Assembly (NCBI GenBank): GCA_034509735.1
Contig: JACGWO010000012.1
Location: forward strand, 22,411,188-22,475,187
Source of the DNA: Sesamum alatum
Lineage: Eukaryota > Streptophyta > Magnoliopsida > Lamiales > Pedaliaceae
Direction of reading: 5' to 3'
DNA length: 64,000 bases
Shown piece by piece: positions 25,901-38,459 of this stretch (position 1 is the stretch's first letter; each line of letters starts with the position of its first letter). A program made the position numbers and the translations under genes. The notes beneath the pieces are model-generated. The model worked only from the letters and a program-made list of their open reading frames with translations. It did not search any database and was not told where the DNA came from.

Positions 25901-27206
25901 TTCACCGTCACCTTATAATGCTACTCAATCAAATCAGCTTGCCCAAGCGCTTTTTCCCTGTCTGCAATGCGTCCTGCACACAAATATTATGGAAAGGGTA
26001 ATGGTTCTTCCTCAAAGGAATAATTTGTTTTATTTCTTTAAGTATTCTGTATAAGTCTGCAGTTTTTCCCTTTGCCTTTCCCCAAACAGGATTCTCTTCT
26101 GACTGCAATGAAGCAAGTAGGTGCTGGTGATTGTACAGGTATCAGCAGTTAATGCAGCTGCAGTTAGAATCTTCTATAAATAGACCTTTTTTACACTTAC
26201 TCTGACTACCCATCTTTGCAGAGACAGGATACACAACGATGAACGCGGCTGTGACAGAAAAGTCCTTGGTATGTAAAAGGATAGGGTTATCAATAACCAA
26301 GCATGTGATCCATAGCTACAACTTTTCCCCTTCACATGTAGCTAGTGAAAGCAGAAATTTTGCCAGCACATCTGGATTTTATCTATAAATATCAGGGTCA
26401 ATCAGATATGAAACACATTAATCTTCCTTCACTGTGCAACTTTATTTGTTTTTTCTTTCTTTTATCCTTCCCATCGGTTTGCCTATGTGAGGTGGGGCGT
26501 GGTCGAGGGGGTTGGGGTGCAGAGTTGCGAGAAAAATGATTTTAGCTGTGTGTGTGTTGTCTCCTTTTGTCTGCAAGTGTTTATGCCACTACACCTGGTT
26601 CTATGTGTATGCTCTTATGGATCTCCCAGTAACGTTGGTTTCATCATGATGTTAAAGAGAGAAAATCATGAAGTGAACTGTTTACTATAATGCTATGGTA
26701 TTTGTACATTTACTGTTATTTCTTTTCTTTGTTTCTGATATTCAACTATACTTAATTTAATTTCAAATTCTGTACTTGCTTTCATGGAAGATGAGAAAAA
26801 AATTGATGCCGATTCTGCTTTTCTTATTTGTTTTCCTTCACTAAATCAAAGATCCCGTTTTGTTTCACATTTAACTTCCAATACATTCCCCTAGTGTTCT
26901 TAATATTTTCAAATGACACTTCAGGATTTCATACATCTTCTTGGTTTACTATTCTCAAGCATACATTTTACCATGCAATGTTGTCTTGTAGTTGGAGGTC
27001 GCTCATGATAGGGAAAAGGAGTTACTCCGTGAGATGACTGATTTGCTCTCGAGGTATGCATGGCTATACAATACACAATATAAGTAAATCAGGCTCCGTG
27101 GAATGAAATATCTGTACTGAAATTTCTTTTTTGTAGGCTCATATGCGTCCAGGATGAGCTTCAAAAATGTAAAGCTGAAAGCACACGGGTAAACTCCTTC
27201 AGCTAA
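15786..27206 (+). CDS. STE20/GCK-type Ser/Thr protein kinase, frame broken twice
   Basis: Exons: 15786-15968, 16931-17186, 18172-18296, 18701-18745, 18836-18916, 18990-19058, 19150-19320, 19404-19469, 20543-20611, 20699-20836, 20914-20963, 21335-21496, 24795-24904, 25013-25107, 25178-25219, 25839-25997, 26090-26138, 26222-26268, 26992-27053 and 27137-27188. I put the stop at about 27204-27206 by read-through of the last donor; a short extra exon is possible. About 680 residues, as in plant homologues labelled BLUS1-like or fray2-like. The kinase domain has the Gly loop (GTGASA, 28-33), VAVK (Lys50), HRD (GHIHRDVK), DFG ([17 protein letters not shown]) and APE (GTPCWMAPEV). The tail has [11 protein letters not shown], a Ser/Pro stretch and a helical C-terminus. 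Two single-base changes break the frame: an extra A at 17113-17115 (giving TGA at 17126-17128) and a missing C at 18889-18891. All splice sites are intact. One intron (24905) has a GC donor. It is either a young pseudogene or an intact gene with consensus errors. Confidence 0.85.
17113..17128 (+). other. Frameshift 1 in the kinase (extra A)
   Basis: In exon 2 the family sequence ..[15 protein letters not shown].. is readable only if one A of the AAA run at 17113-17115 is skipped. As written, the frame meets TGA at 17126-17128, before the HRD motif. Confidence 0.85.
17268..17735. repeat. Tandem duplication of about 250 bp in a kinase intron
   Basis: About 17268-17512 and 17520-17735 are diverged copies. 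Shared blocks include 'CCATATATTTGTTGGTCTAT', 'TAGTTGTATGTGTCA..ATTTCAGCTAAAT' and 'CTATTTCAATCTATC'. A (TA)n stretch (17318-17352) is present only in the first copy. Confidence 0.7.
18889..18917 (+). other. Frameshift 2 in the kinase (missing C)
   Basis: In exon 5 the conserved ..[16 protein letters not shown].. requires one more C in the run at 18889-18891. As written, the frame ends at a TGA overlapping the codons for PPMK. This change compensates in length for frameshift 1, but stops lie between them. Confidence 0.85.
22925..22955. repeat. (AT)n microsatellite
   Basis: About 15 uninterrupted AT dinucleotides in the large kinase intron. Confidence 0.9.
23507..24504. mobile_element. Mutator-like non-autonomous element in a kinase intron
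   Basis: The body is 23516-24495 (980 bp), flanked by exact copies of GTAAAAGTA at 23507-23515 and 24496-24504. The TIRs are about 300 bp each. The left starts GGAAAATAACACTTTTGGTC and the right, reversed, GGGAAAATAGCACTTTTCGTC; the arms stay alignable to about 23825 and 24195. A long TIR plus a 9 bp duplication is the Mutator signature. The middle (about 23830-24190) is AT-rich with no transposase. Open frames of 70-101 codons inside the right arm are arm sequence, not genes. The element enlarges the intron between kinase exons 12 and 13 (21497-24794) without touching the splice sites. Confidence 0.88.
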
Positions 27207-29714
27207 CTTTGGACACTTTTCATCATATGGCTTAGATGTGAACATTTAAAACGCAGTTTGTTATGCGACTAACACGTTAGTTTTGGTGTGCAATAGCAGC
27301 TTCCAAATATGAAAGAAAGATTTTACTGATAAACTAAAGCAAGCTAAGTCACAAGTACCTTAATAGACCATTAGTCAGTCTGTTGTGTACAGTTGATGCA
27401 CTAACCTGTGGTTAGATACTAATCCTAATTACAGATGGACTTCATTATTTATTTGCATCTTCGGAAAGAGTTAGAAATCTAGCTTATTGTTTCTTGGCCT
27501 ACTCTGTTTATCATTCTTCATTTCTTTCGTTCCCTGTGAATTTTTGTGCTTCAATCTACACATGGTTAAAACACAAGAAGCTTAATGTTGTTTTGCATCT
27601 GCTAACTCTTCCTAGAATTTCTCCCCTTCATTTTTCTTTATGGAAGAACAACCTGAACTTATATCTTTTGAACTTGGTCAAGAAGGCGTAAAATATACAG
27701 AAATGGCCTCCAAATGATATGGCTTTGTGATTTGCAACTTTAATAGCTTAGTATGTGGTGTAAGTTTTGAAATTGTTGAGATATTCACGTTGCACTCGTT
27801 GTGGATTCTGTAGGTGAGATTAGGCTGTTTAAGTATTATTTATTTGAGAAATTCTAATCTAGATTGAGTTTGACTGGATTTGAATCAATTATATGATAAG
27901 TGCAATATATTGATGTATGTAATTAATTTAATTTGGCCAAATTTGATTTAGGTAAGAATAATTTATAGTGCATTGGTCAGAGGTGATGATATATGCAAAA
28001 TTCTTGCGTCAAATTAAGTGATTTCAGGGAAGTATCTGTGTATAGCCACTCCTCCCACAATAGGATCGGGTCAATCTAGAATGACTTTTCCTTTTTACTT
28101 GGGGGGAGTATTTGTTAAAACTTTTGCTTATAAAAAAGTGAAAAGTTAAAAAAATTGATAATTTTAATTGTAGTAAATGTCGAAAGTGTTTGGAATTAAT
28201 ATAAGAAAAGTTAAAAAAAATTAAGTTTTGAGAGATTGGGAAAAAAAATTTGTTGAAAAATCACTTACTGGTACATTTACTTTTATGTCCATCTCTTAAT
28301 TAAAGAAAAAGAATTGAATGATATTATGACACATCTTTCACTTGGTTCTCTTCTTCACACTTCTCTTCTCAAGGCATAATAGGATTATGAAAAAACAAAA
28401 GTTGAGGACAGATATGTCAAAAACAGCTTCGAAATATTTACAAAAATGTCATTAAGCCGCTTCTGAAATATTTACAAAAATGTCAATAAGCAGCAGAAGT
28501 TAGTTCCTTGCTGCGTAGAGCTTATGATTGAAAACAACTTAAAATCAGATCATCAAAAACAAAAGTCATTTTTGCATACACTTAAAGCTCATAAGCACTT
28601 TGAAAAAGCTCTCCCAAACAACCACTGATATGAGACTTGGCTATATTCTCTCTCTCTCTCTCTAAACAACTGTCTTAGGTTGCAAGAATTACAAGAACCC
28701 TTGTTATTAAATACTAGTCAGTCAGAAAAGAAACATAATTTTGGTATCTGGTTAAGATGGTGTATCCAGATCCTGTTTCCATGGGTTTCATTAAAATTTA
28801 AGATAATTGTAATCTTACAAATAGAGTGGGATACAGGGAGAATTTAGAGTTTTCTTGGATTCAAAAAATATGTCATCATCATCTAGTAAATCTAAATAGT
28901 ATTCATCATCACAATTGAGTAAACACCAAAACTCTCCTCCTCAAAAGTTGTATAATACTACTAGTTAAAAACGTTCGTTCGAGGTGTGTGTAAATACAAT
29001 AATTTTTTTTATTAAATTAATAAGTTATTATTAAAATACAATTGAGTAAAATAAAATAAAGAGAATAAATGGATGAAAGAAAACTTATATATAAAAAAAA
29101 AGTATGGATAAGTGGGATAATAAGTGGGGGACGAATAGTTACTTGAACACAGAAAGTGAAAAAACAAAATAAATACATAAATTTTTAAACTAAAAATTAA
29201 AATTGACAGACCAAAAATTAAGAGATACCAAAACGGTGCTCTTATTTAATAATAAGGTCTAGATAGATGCTACTGCAAAATGTCTAATTCTACTGCTAGA
29301 TATTTCACTTGCTTACAACAACATCTATCAAAGTTTTCATGCAAATTAAAAAGAACATAGAGTAAATACAACGAGCATCATGAGATTTTGCTATAATTAA
29401 ATATCCTTTTGGAATTAGTTCGTATAACAAATATCTCTCGTGACATCTCATTATAGGGGTTATTTGTTAGATTGACGTTAATTTTAGGAGGTATTTGCAA
29501 TTATGATAAATCTTAAGAAAACCTCTTGTAATTTTAAAAATAATTTGGTATCCCTTTATTTTAAAAGATCTTATAAATTTATATTATTTCTTTTTCTGAA
29601 AATTTATAACCTCTTGTATCAGATTTTTTAATTTTTTTTTCTCCATATTTTAGACAACTTTCTCTTTGGTGGATTACATGCGTGTGTTTGGGTGAGTTTA
29701 CAAATTCTTTTGAA
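27207..29714. other. Intergenic, AT-rich, possible decayed hAT-like MITE
   Basis: I see no gene. About 28105-28615 has loosely inverted ends (TTGTTAAAACTTTTGCTTATAA and, reversed, TTTGGGAGAGCTTTTTCAAA) of the style of plant hAT MITEs, but the arms are too diverged to place exact ends. A (TC)n run lies at about 28648-28663. Confidence 0.3.
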
Positions 29715-30172
29715 TATTTTAAAGTATAAATTACAATCTTGAGGTTTGATATATTACAAATATCTTTTCGTTGTTTGAAAAATTACAAATACTCACATGA
29801 CTTTAACGTCCGTCTAACAACGAGCCCATTTCGTTAGGTTTTCATCTAATTTTTGTAATGAACTGCCCAAAATGCCCTTTTGGAATATAAGTTATAATTT
29901 TATCTATTTTGTAGAATTTTCTAAAATATTTTTATGAATTAAGATTCTTCATGGCTTATTTATTTTACCCACCCTCAATTTTTTTTATATTTTTCAAATG
30001 TTTTTTTTATAAAAAAAATAGCAAGGATAAAATAGTAATTCTCACGCCTCTGTCTAGGGACTACATAATAATTTTCAATTTGAAGGGGGTATTTATAATT
30101 TTCAAACAACAAAGGGTATTTACAATTATGCCAAATCTCAGGAGAGGTGATTGTAATTTACCCTATTTTAAA
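29715..30172. mobile_element. MITE of the 'GGTAAATTAC' family with 9 bp duplication
   Basis: The body is 29724-30163 (440 bp) between exact TATTTTAAA repeats (29715-29723 and 30164-30172). The left arm has AAATTACAATC then GAGGTTTGATATATTACAAA; the right arm, reversed, GGGTAAATTACAATCACCTC. It shares the inner 'ACTTTAACGTCCGTCTAACA' block with the copy at 50644, so these two form a subfamily. Confidence 0.85.
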
Positions 30173-32603
30173 ATACTTGTAAGTTTATAAGATATTGAAG
30201 AGTGTTCGATAATTCTTTTTTTAAATATATGAGTTTATAAGATCCAATATTGAAATACAGCAAATCAACAACTATTATTAAAGTAGATCAATACTCATTA
30301 TGGTACTCAAATTCATGATCAAGAGGTTATGGGATCTCAACTTCGCCAACTAAATTAAACCCGGTCGACCTCTATGACTTTTTTAAAGGTATAATCTTTT
30401 GCTAAGCATTCAAAAATCTGGTGAAATTAATTGAAATCATCCTACTTGACAAAGTATCCCTACATTCCTATAGTAGAGTACAATGTGAAAAGGACTGTTG
30501 AATATTAGATGAGTTGGGCATAGCCCTCCTAACATAGTTTTAATAGATTTTAGGCTTCCCTCCTAATAGTTAGTACTTTATTCAATTCTTTTAAGCTTTA
30601 AATTAATTAGGTAGACATTCATAGTAATAATGATGATGATAAATTGCCAAATTTTGATTGGCCAATCAAATTTGATCAAACTAACACACTCTTATAATAA
30701 GTATAATATTTTTATCATATGATCAATATGTAATATTTTCGAGGTGTGCTCGAAGCACATGCTAGTATGAATAATAGGGTTCTTAGCCAAATTTACTTCG
30801 GATAAAAAAATTTCTTATTATAATTAAATATCATTATTTCAGAACTTAAAGTTAAATGGTTTGAGCGTTGTAATATATGTGTTTTTTTTTCTTCATAAAA
30901 GCGATAGTACATCATAGTTTTAGAATATCACTTAATATTTTAATTTATCCCTCAATAACATTCAAATTATAAATAACAGGATTTCAAAGCATCATATTTC
31001 TTTTATATATACACACAACCAGTTGTGAAGATACAAAATTAATTTAGCTTTATCAAAATTTAATCAATTAATTTGCTGAATAAAATATCAATTTCTTCAA
31101 AATTTAGTTAAGAAAAAAAATAAGGAGACAGAAGAAACTAGTAATAAAAAAAAGCAAGTGGCATTTTTTAATAATGTCATAAATTATATATATTTAGTGA
31201 TTGAAAATTTTATTTTCTCTCAATAACGAATTTTAAGATCTTAACAGTGACTAGTATTTTGTAGAAGTTGTTATTGGTACGAATTAGTAACAAAAAATTG
31301 TGCATAAAATTGTTACTCAGTACAAGAATCATTGCAAATTAAATGGACATATAATGATACAAGTACAAGTAATTTTTATAACTATTATTGCAACAATGAG
31401 GGAAGAATTGAAATCTAAAAATCTGCATATATGTTCTGAAAATTAAATCTTGCATTCGTATAATCATAAATTTCATGATCCATTTTTATACTTTTAAGTT
31501 ATATCAAAACTTGTCTATTTATCTTGAGATTTGAATGAAAAAAATACGAAATGAACTAACGAGCAATTAGTTTAAAATGTAATAATTTTCAAAATGTAAA
31601 ATAATTTATTTTGTAAAAATACAATACAAGATACCATTAGAGAGACCTTGCAGATGTCTAGCAAAAATAAAACATGGAGAATGAGATAAGGATGCCCTAC
31701 AATTTTTTGTTTGCAACAAAAGAAATACAAGAAATGATTATAAAATGAGACTAGAGTTTGGGTTTTCTTTTTTCTTCGTTGTTGGTAAGAATTATAGGGG
31801 CGATGGTCCGGAGATTGCGGAGGAAGATAATATTTTATTATTTATATATAAATATTATTATTATTATTATTATTAAAAAATTTATACAGATGCACCGTGG
31901 CTTATTTATTTTATTACTATTAAGAAATTAAAAAATAATAAAAATAATTATAATATATAATATATAACAGGAATGGGAGAGTTCGACTTCACTGATTTTT
32001 TTTTTTTTTTTATATGTCGTCGAACAATACTAAATACACATGACCCCATTAATTTGGAGATTTTTCTTTTTCTGTCAGTTTGGCGGATGTGTTTCGCCCT
32101 AGTGATATTTAGAGTTGCCGTAAAAATTAAAAGTTTCAAATTACCTAAATCACGTGTAAAACATGTGATCATTTTCAGCCAACTTAGTTTTTCCCAATGA
32201 GATTTGGATTAAATTCACTTTTAAGCATTATTTACATTCTTCAATATTATCATATTTATTTGTTCTTCTTTATAAAACTTTTGTTAGAACCAATTCTTAA
32301 TATTATATTTTATGTAAATTAATTTACGCCATCAATCTAAATGATATCAGTTTATTATAATTGTTTTATAACTATATTTACAACAAAATTTTTTATTTAG
32401 GCACACATATCGAGTTCACAGTTAGCCGTTAATTAAATAATTTATAAACTCATCAAATATTATTTCTCCACCGCTAAAGAAACCGCCCAAAATTAAATTT
32501 TGGGCAGATTGCCATACCTGATTTTGATAAGTTCACCGGCTCGGCCGGTCACCCGCTTCTACTACAAACCGCGAAAACCCTAGAAAAGTGAGCCTCTTTC
32601 TCT

Positions 32604-32646
<43 letters not shown>

Positions 32647-33289
32647 GTTTATTTTATTTTCAATTTAGTTGTTGACTATGTTGCAGTGATATGGATATAA
32701 AAATATAAGTATAATACGGTATAAGATAAGATAATCTATATCTATATCTATATCTATATCTATAACAATATGAAACACCTAAAGTTTCTTTCTTTTTTTT
32801 TTATTGGACTAAATAAATTTAATAATATTATTTTTTTAAGGATAACAATATAAAATAATATACTTATTAATTACTTTTCACATTACACATATTTATTTAT
32901 ATTAATTACTTGTCACATCATATTTATTTGTTCATATCATTTTTTATATTATATTATGTCATCATTAAAAACTGATAATTTTTTAAATAGTATGATTATA
33001 TAGATTAATATCAATACATAATCATGATATAATATATAAAAATGAAAATGATCATAAATATTAGGACGGCTACATATATGGTTTGAGTATAATATAAATT
33101 ATGTATAATTTTCAATTAATTTTTTTTTCATTTTTTTCCTACTCAAAGATTTAATCATACTTTTCCGGAAAATAAAATAATTAAAAATTATACAAAAACA
33201 TTGAGAATAAATTTTAAATTATTATTATTTTTTACAAATTTGGCTTGAAAATTCGTAAATATAAAATAACATAGGTTTAATTGCATTTA
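30173..33289. other. AT-rich intergenic desert
   Basis: I find no gene. It contains TAT, TTA and hexamer microsatellites and a small GC-richer island at 32490-32610. About 31150-31340 has weak similarity to the GTGACAA-type repeats of the CACTA element at 58885, too decayed to call. Confidence 0.4.
32605..32764. repeat. (TTA)n and (TATATC)n microsatellites
   Basis: 32605-32646 is a pure ATT/TTA run of about 14 units. 32734-32764 is TATATC repeated about five times. The same hexamer recurs at 35541-35578. Confidence 0.9.
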
Positions 33290-34530
33290 CTGTCATGTAT
33301 ATAAAAGGGAATAGCAAAATAAAGACACTAATTGTAGGGGTTGCAAAATTGACCTTAATTAAATAATTTTTTGTAATTTCAAGACTTTGGCAATTGGATT
33401 TTCAAAACTTGCCGGTTTGATGACATGGATTAAATTAGGGCTTATAAAATTGGGGCTTTGGTTGACTGTTTTTTTTATAATAAACAATGCCACATAAGCA
33501 ATGACATAGAAAGAAAGGGGAAAACACTCTTTTATTTAGGGGTTTTATACTACCTGAACATTATTTTATATCTTCTCTGTTACATAAGCACTTACATAAA
33601 GAAAAAGTCATATTGCATAAAAACAAGCTTTGAATTTATATTTTATACTATCTTTTGCAATATGGTGTCTTTGCGTGAATATAATAAATAATTTTACACC
33701 CTTTAAAATATATTATAACTTAGGATAAAATTTTTAATTCAATACATCAGCTTCAAAAAAAAAAAAAATCAACTCAAATATATTATCAACCCAACAATAA
33801 ATACATAAAAGTATAAAAAATAAAAACATTATTTTTTAGATAATTATAGATTTTAAAAAATGATTTATATAATCTATACTATTATATAAAAGAAATCCTT
33901 TTTTTACTCACAAATGACGGTTAATGACACCGCTGCACCACTTTTTTGTAATGCAAAAAATAACCCTCAACTGATATGATAACTATTTTATTCAACTTTC
34001 CAAGGTTTATATTAATTGATAAATAGTTTTTTCTTTCTTTCCTTCTTTTTTTTTTTTTAAATGTGATGTGGTAGTTTATATATTTTACTCTTATTTATAA
34101 TATATTTTAAAGTAAAAAAAAATATTTATTATATACACGCATGAACGACGTACCACGACGACTAATATAAATTTAAATAAACCCCTGCCGCCCCAAGTAG
34201 CTCGAAGGGGATTTGGGGGACGGGTTAAACTTTTTAAAAAAACAAATATATTCTATAATAATTCCATTTTATAATTATACACATACTTATATAGAATTTT
34301 TTTTGCCAAGTTATTGCTTAGGTAATATTGTTTATTTAAAAAAAAAAAAAAAAAGTCAGCAAAAACCCTAATTTTACAAGTTCTGATTTAGTCCATGTCA
34401 TCAAATTCTGGCAAGTTTTGAAAACCCGATGACCAAAATCTTGAAATTGCAAAAAAGGATCAGACTTCATACCCCGATATTGTTTAAAATCAACTATATC
34501 AAGCATGACACAATGAATTTGGACGTTATT
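33290..34530. mobile_element. Long inverted-repeat (foldback/Mutator-like) element
   Basis: The left arm at about 33345-33475 and the right arm at about 34350-34465 are inverted copies. On the left it reads GTAATTTCAAGACTTTGGCA then TTTTCAAAACTTGCCGG and TTTGATGACATGGATTAAAT. On the right, reversed, it reads GCAATTTCAAGATTTTGGTC then TTTTCAAAACTTGCCAG and TTTGATGACATGGACTAAAT. The outer ends are approximate and I could not find a target duplication. The interior holds the Helitron-like segment at 33873-34165. Confidence 0.6.
33873..34165 (+). mobile_element. Possible small Helitron-like insertion
   Basis: It begins TCTATACTATTATATAAAAG after an A, a start seen in many plant Helitrons. It ends ..CCACGACGACTAA before a T, fitting the 5'-TC..CTRR-3' rule and the A|T target. 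There is no TIR and no target duplication, as expected. The 3' hairpin is weak. A similar start, decayed, lies near 39282. Confidence 0.35.
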
Positions 34531-35570
34531 GTGAATTAATGACACAAGATAGAAAATACTTGTCAAGTGGTTGGATAGTGATATATCCGACGGATTTTGC
34601 TGACATCATATTATCGTTACTGCTTGGCTACAGGTGTCAAGCAGGATTATGTGATACGATTTCAACACCACGTATGCAGAAGTGAGAAATTCTAGTTCGG
34701 ATGGAGTTCTGTCATATCAAAAAAATTAAATAACAAATGAGATATTCTTGTATGTACGTGAATGCGCGGCTTAAGAAAAATAAATAATTATAGGGTTCAT
34801 TGCGTCGACACCCCTTGAAGTTATGTCTAATGATATATACACTCTCTGCCTCCTTTAGGTCATAATTGTAATTTACGTCAACGCCCTCTTAGAGGCAAAA
34901 ACTTATAGAAACGTCCTTGAAATAAATAACATTAATGAGACACCCTGCAGAGATGTACTTGTAATTTCACAAAGAGCAAACCGGGTTTATGTAATTAGAT
35001 CCGACATAAAAAATATCGACGTAATTTATTCATGATTATATTATAAATAATATTATATTTATTATATAATTAATTAAATTTGGCTGACTTGGTCCCAAGT
35101 AGGATATTGCCACACAATAATGGTCCAAGACCAAGAGGAGAAGCTTATGAGCAGTTAGGTAGGAAATCAGTTAAGATCAGTGGGTATTTAAATTTCAGAT
35201 ACATTAACGTCGTGGTGTACAAAGTATCCATTAATACAACTTAATTACTTCTGATTAAGTTTTATAATTTATTATTATTATTATTGTTATTATTATTATT
35301 AATTAGTACAACAAAATTGTCAAGATAGTAATAACGGTGTTGGTTCAGTAAAAACAGATCGAATTGAATTAAAATTTTGGTAAATCAACTAAAATGGTAT
35401 ATTAAATATCAAACTGAATTAATTGATTTGTTTTCAATAATAACACTTTTTTATTAAAAAATAAAAATTAGTTACTAAATATTACATATAATAAAGACAC
35501 TCTTCGGTTTAGAGGTGGTATAAAATTCTTAACATATACATCTATATCTATATCTATATCTATATCTATA
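34531..35570. other. Intergenic
   Basis: I see no gene. 34795-34990 resembles one arm of a MITE ('CACCCCTTGAAGTTATG', 'GTAATTTACGTCAACGCCC'). ATT and TATATC microsatellites lie at about 35267-35300 and 35541-35578. Confidence 0.35.
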
Positions 35571-38459
35571 TCTATACTCTATATAAATATGTGAATACTC
35601 AAGTTGTTTGTTCCCCATTGTGAAAAGATAAATATACCCTCATTTAAATATTATTAATTAATATATTACAAATTTTGAAATTTTTAACAATTTAGAATTC
35701 TAAATATTTTAAACCTTCTCCCTATAAATTTAGGATAAAACAACTAAATCGTAATCATGAATGAATTCAATCATATAGAATTTTAATAACTTGTTTCTAA
35801 TTGTGAATCATGAATGAGCCTAGTTTGTCATACTTGTCAGGCATTAAATTTTAATAACATTCACAGAAAATTATATTATAAAATTAGTTATAGAAAAAAT
35901 AAAATTCTATATGAAGAATGTTTGAGAGTTTTAATTTCTCTAAACTACTTAGAGAATGAATAACATATTCAACTAAAGAAAATTAATATGCCAAATAATA
36001 TTTCAAAACAATTACTTTGCTAGAAGAATATCTTAATTATATTAAGAAAGTTTTAATCTACCATGACACATTAAATTTTAAAATAAAATACACATGAATA
36101 ATATATAAAATACTAATCTTAACTTAAATATATATATATAATAATGAATAAATATCAAAATTTAATTACAAATTAAAATTGATATATGGATATGATATTA
36201 TTAAATTGAAATTGCTTGTGAAAATTCAACAATTGAGTGAATCTCTTAGTACTTGATTTTTTTAGTACTAGATAATCCTGAATGCTTTATTTTTTACATC
36301 TATTGGTTTTTTATGTTAATTAATAGAATAAAAGTATTACAACAACAAATGTGACATAAAAAATTTAAGTTGTAACATAATATATTATTAGATCAGAAAT
36401 AAATTATACCAATCGGTGCATATGAAAATAAGATTAAGAAGTTAAACTAAAAATATATAAAATTAAAAATTGCAATATAAAAGCAAAAATATAATTTTAT
36501 ACAATAATATTCAAAATGTATAAGGTAATAAAGCATGTAAATAATACTTTGACAATATTTAAAAGTTAATACTGAAATTTAATCAATATTAAGATCTTAG
36601 AATACAAAATATTGGTAATATTGTCCAGTTAAATTATGTTTTTATAATAATAGTCGATAAATAATTAGTTTGTAATGATTTAGTTTCAATAAATTAAAAA
36701 TCAACGACATGCAAAATATAGTAAAGGAAAACATATTACATACATAAATTTAATATAGAAAAATCAAACAATAGCAAAGAGACACAATAAAACCTACGAA
36801 AAAAAATTGATCAATTTTATTAAAAAGGAATTTCTTCTCAAATGGAAAAACGAATAAGTATCAAAATTTAATTATAATTAAAAATTACCAATATGATTAA
36901 ATTAGAAGTGCTATTGAAAATTTAAAGAAGAGTTAACTAATTGATTTTACTTTAATATTAATAGGCTAAAAACGCCATGTCCCCCTCCCCCTACACCCCC
37001 AAGACATTGATATTCAAGAAAAGTATAAATAACAATATAATAAATAGTTAATTTAAGACCATATCTTATTGAGTAATAAATTAACTAACATAATTGTAGG
37101 TCATAACGAGACATATATAACTATTATTATGCTATAAAAGGTGCATAAAAGTTGTAAAATTTGGTCCCTTTGTATTATTATACACTAAATGCTCACATGA
37201 CATTTTCTTTTGAATATCCAGAGAGAAATGTGTTATGGAACCAAAATTGCGACTTTTTAATATTTGCGGGACCAAAAGTGAGAATCCCGAAATCAATGGA
37301 CCAAATAAAAATGGAAACCTAAGTTACAGATTGAAAAATGCTATTTCCCCTTATGAAAATAAGAAAAGTCAAATGGTAAGTAAACATTAACACAATAACA
37401 ATAAAAAATATAAAATTTTAAAATAATTATATACTAACACATTAGTACAATTATATTTTCATATTAAAAAAAAATTAATAAATTTTGAGAATAAACTTAG
37501 TACAATAAAATAATATATAAAAATTGAGCTAATTATGTTGAAATTAGAAAAAGATGCTAAATAAATAAGCCAATGTGATTAATATATTTTTCAGTAATAT
37601 TTTTTAAAAATAACTTAAAATTTTAAAAAATATGAGTACTAAAGAGAATAAAAATTGATATATGAATAGAACATTATTAAATTGAAATTGCTTATGAAAA
37701 TTCAATTATTGAGTGAATCTCTTAGCACTTGATTTTTTTAGTATTAGATAATTTTGAATGTTTTACTTTTACATCTATTGTTTCTTTTGTAAAGGTGAAA
37801 AATAAAAATTTATACAATAAAATTTCAAAATTTAGAAGCTAATAAAACATGTAAATAATATTTCGACAGTATAAAAAAGTTGATACTGAAATATGATGAA
37901 CATATTTTGGTACTATGGTCCAATTTGATTATAGTTTTATAGCAATAGTCAATAAATAATTAGTTTGTAATAGTATCAATAAATTAAAAATAAATGACAT
38001 TCAAATATAGTAGTAAAAGAAAACATACAACACACACATACAAAATGTAACAAAAAATAAAACAAAATTAAACAACAGCAAATAGGCATAATAAAACCAA
38101 CAAATAAAATTGATCAATTTATTTTATTAAATTGGAATTTCTTCTATCCAAATCGAGGAGCTTTGACTAATTGTTTTTGTTGTAATATTATTTTTCGAAT
38201 ATCATTATTTTATATTTTCATATTAATTGGTTTGATACAAGATAATGAAACAATCGCTAGTGAATATAAGAAATACAAAATTTTAATTTTGGGGAATATC
38301 TTTTTATTCAACAGTACCAATTAAATTTATAAAGTTAATTACAAATAATAGAATTGAATAGTTTTCTTATCAATTTAAATAGTTATTATCATGAACTTAA
38401 CATAAATAATATATTTACTTCTAAAAATATATTTATACACGCGCATCGCACTTTTTTAG
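35571..38459 (+). mobile_element. Possible 2.9 kb non-autonomous Helitron
   Basis: The 5' end reads TCTATACTCTATATAAATAT after an A. The 3' end has ACACGCGCATCGCAC, the GC-rich hairpin-like block seen at plant Helitron 3' ends, then CTTTTTTAG before a T. The segment is very AT-rich and codes for no Rep/helicase. It contains internal duplications. The last four bases (TTAG) deviate from strict CTRR. Moderate to low confidence. Confidence 0.38.
36140..38150 (+). repeat. Diverged direct duplications within the AT-rich segment
   Basis: 36180-36845 and 37659-38150 are direct copies. Both open with 'TTATTAAATTGAAATTGCTT' and 'GAGTGAATCTCTTAG', then run in the same order through 'AATAATTAGTTTGTAAT' to 'TTGATCAATTT' and 'GGAATTTCTTCT'. 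A third partial copy begins at about 36850 ('AAGTATCAAAATTTAATTA'). Confidence 0.75.

Noticed and set aside
31150..31340. Possible second CACTA MITE with GTGAC-like words.
   Set aside because: No CACTA termini can be found and the similarity is too weak.
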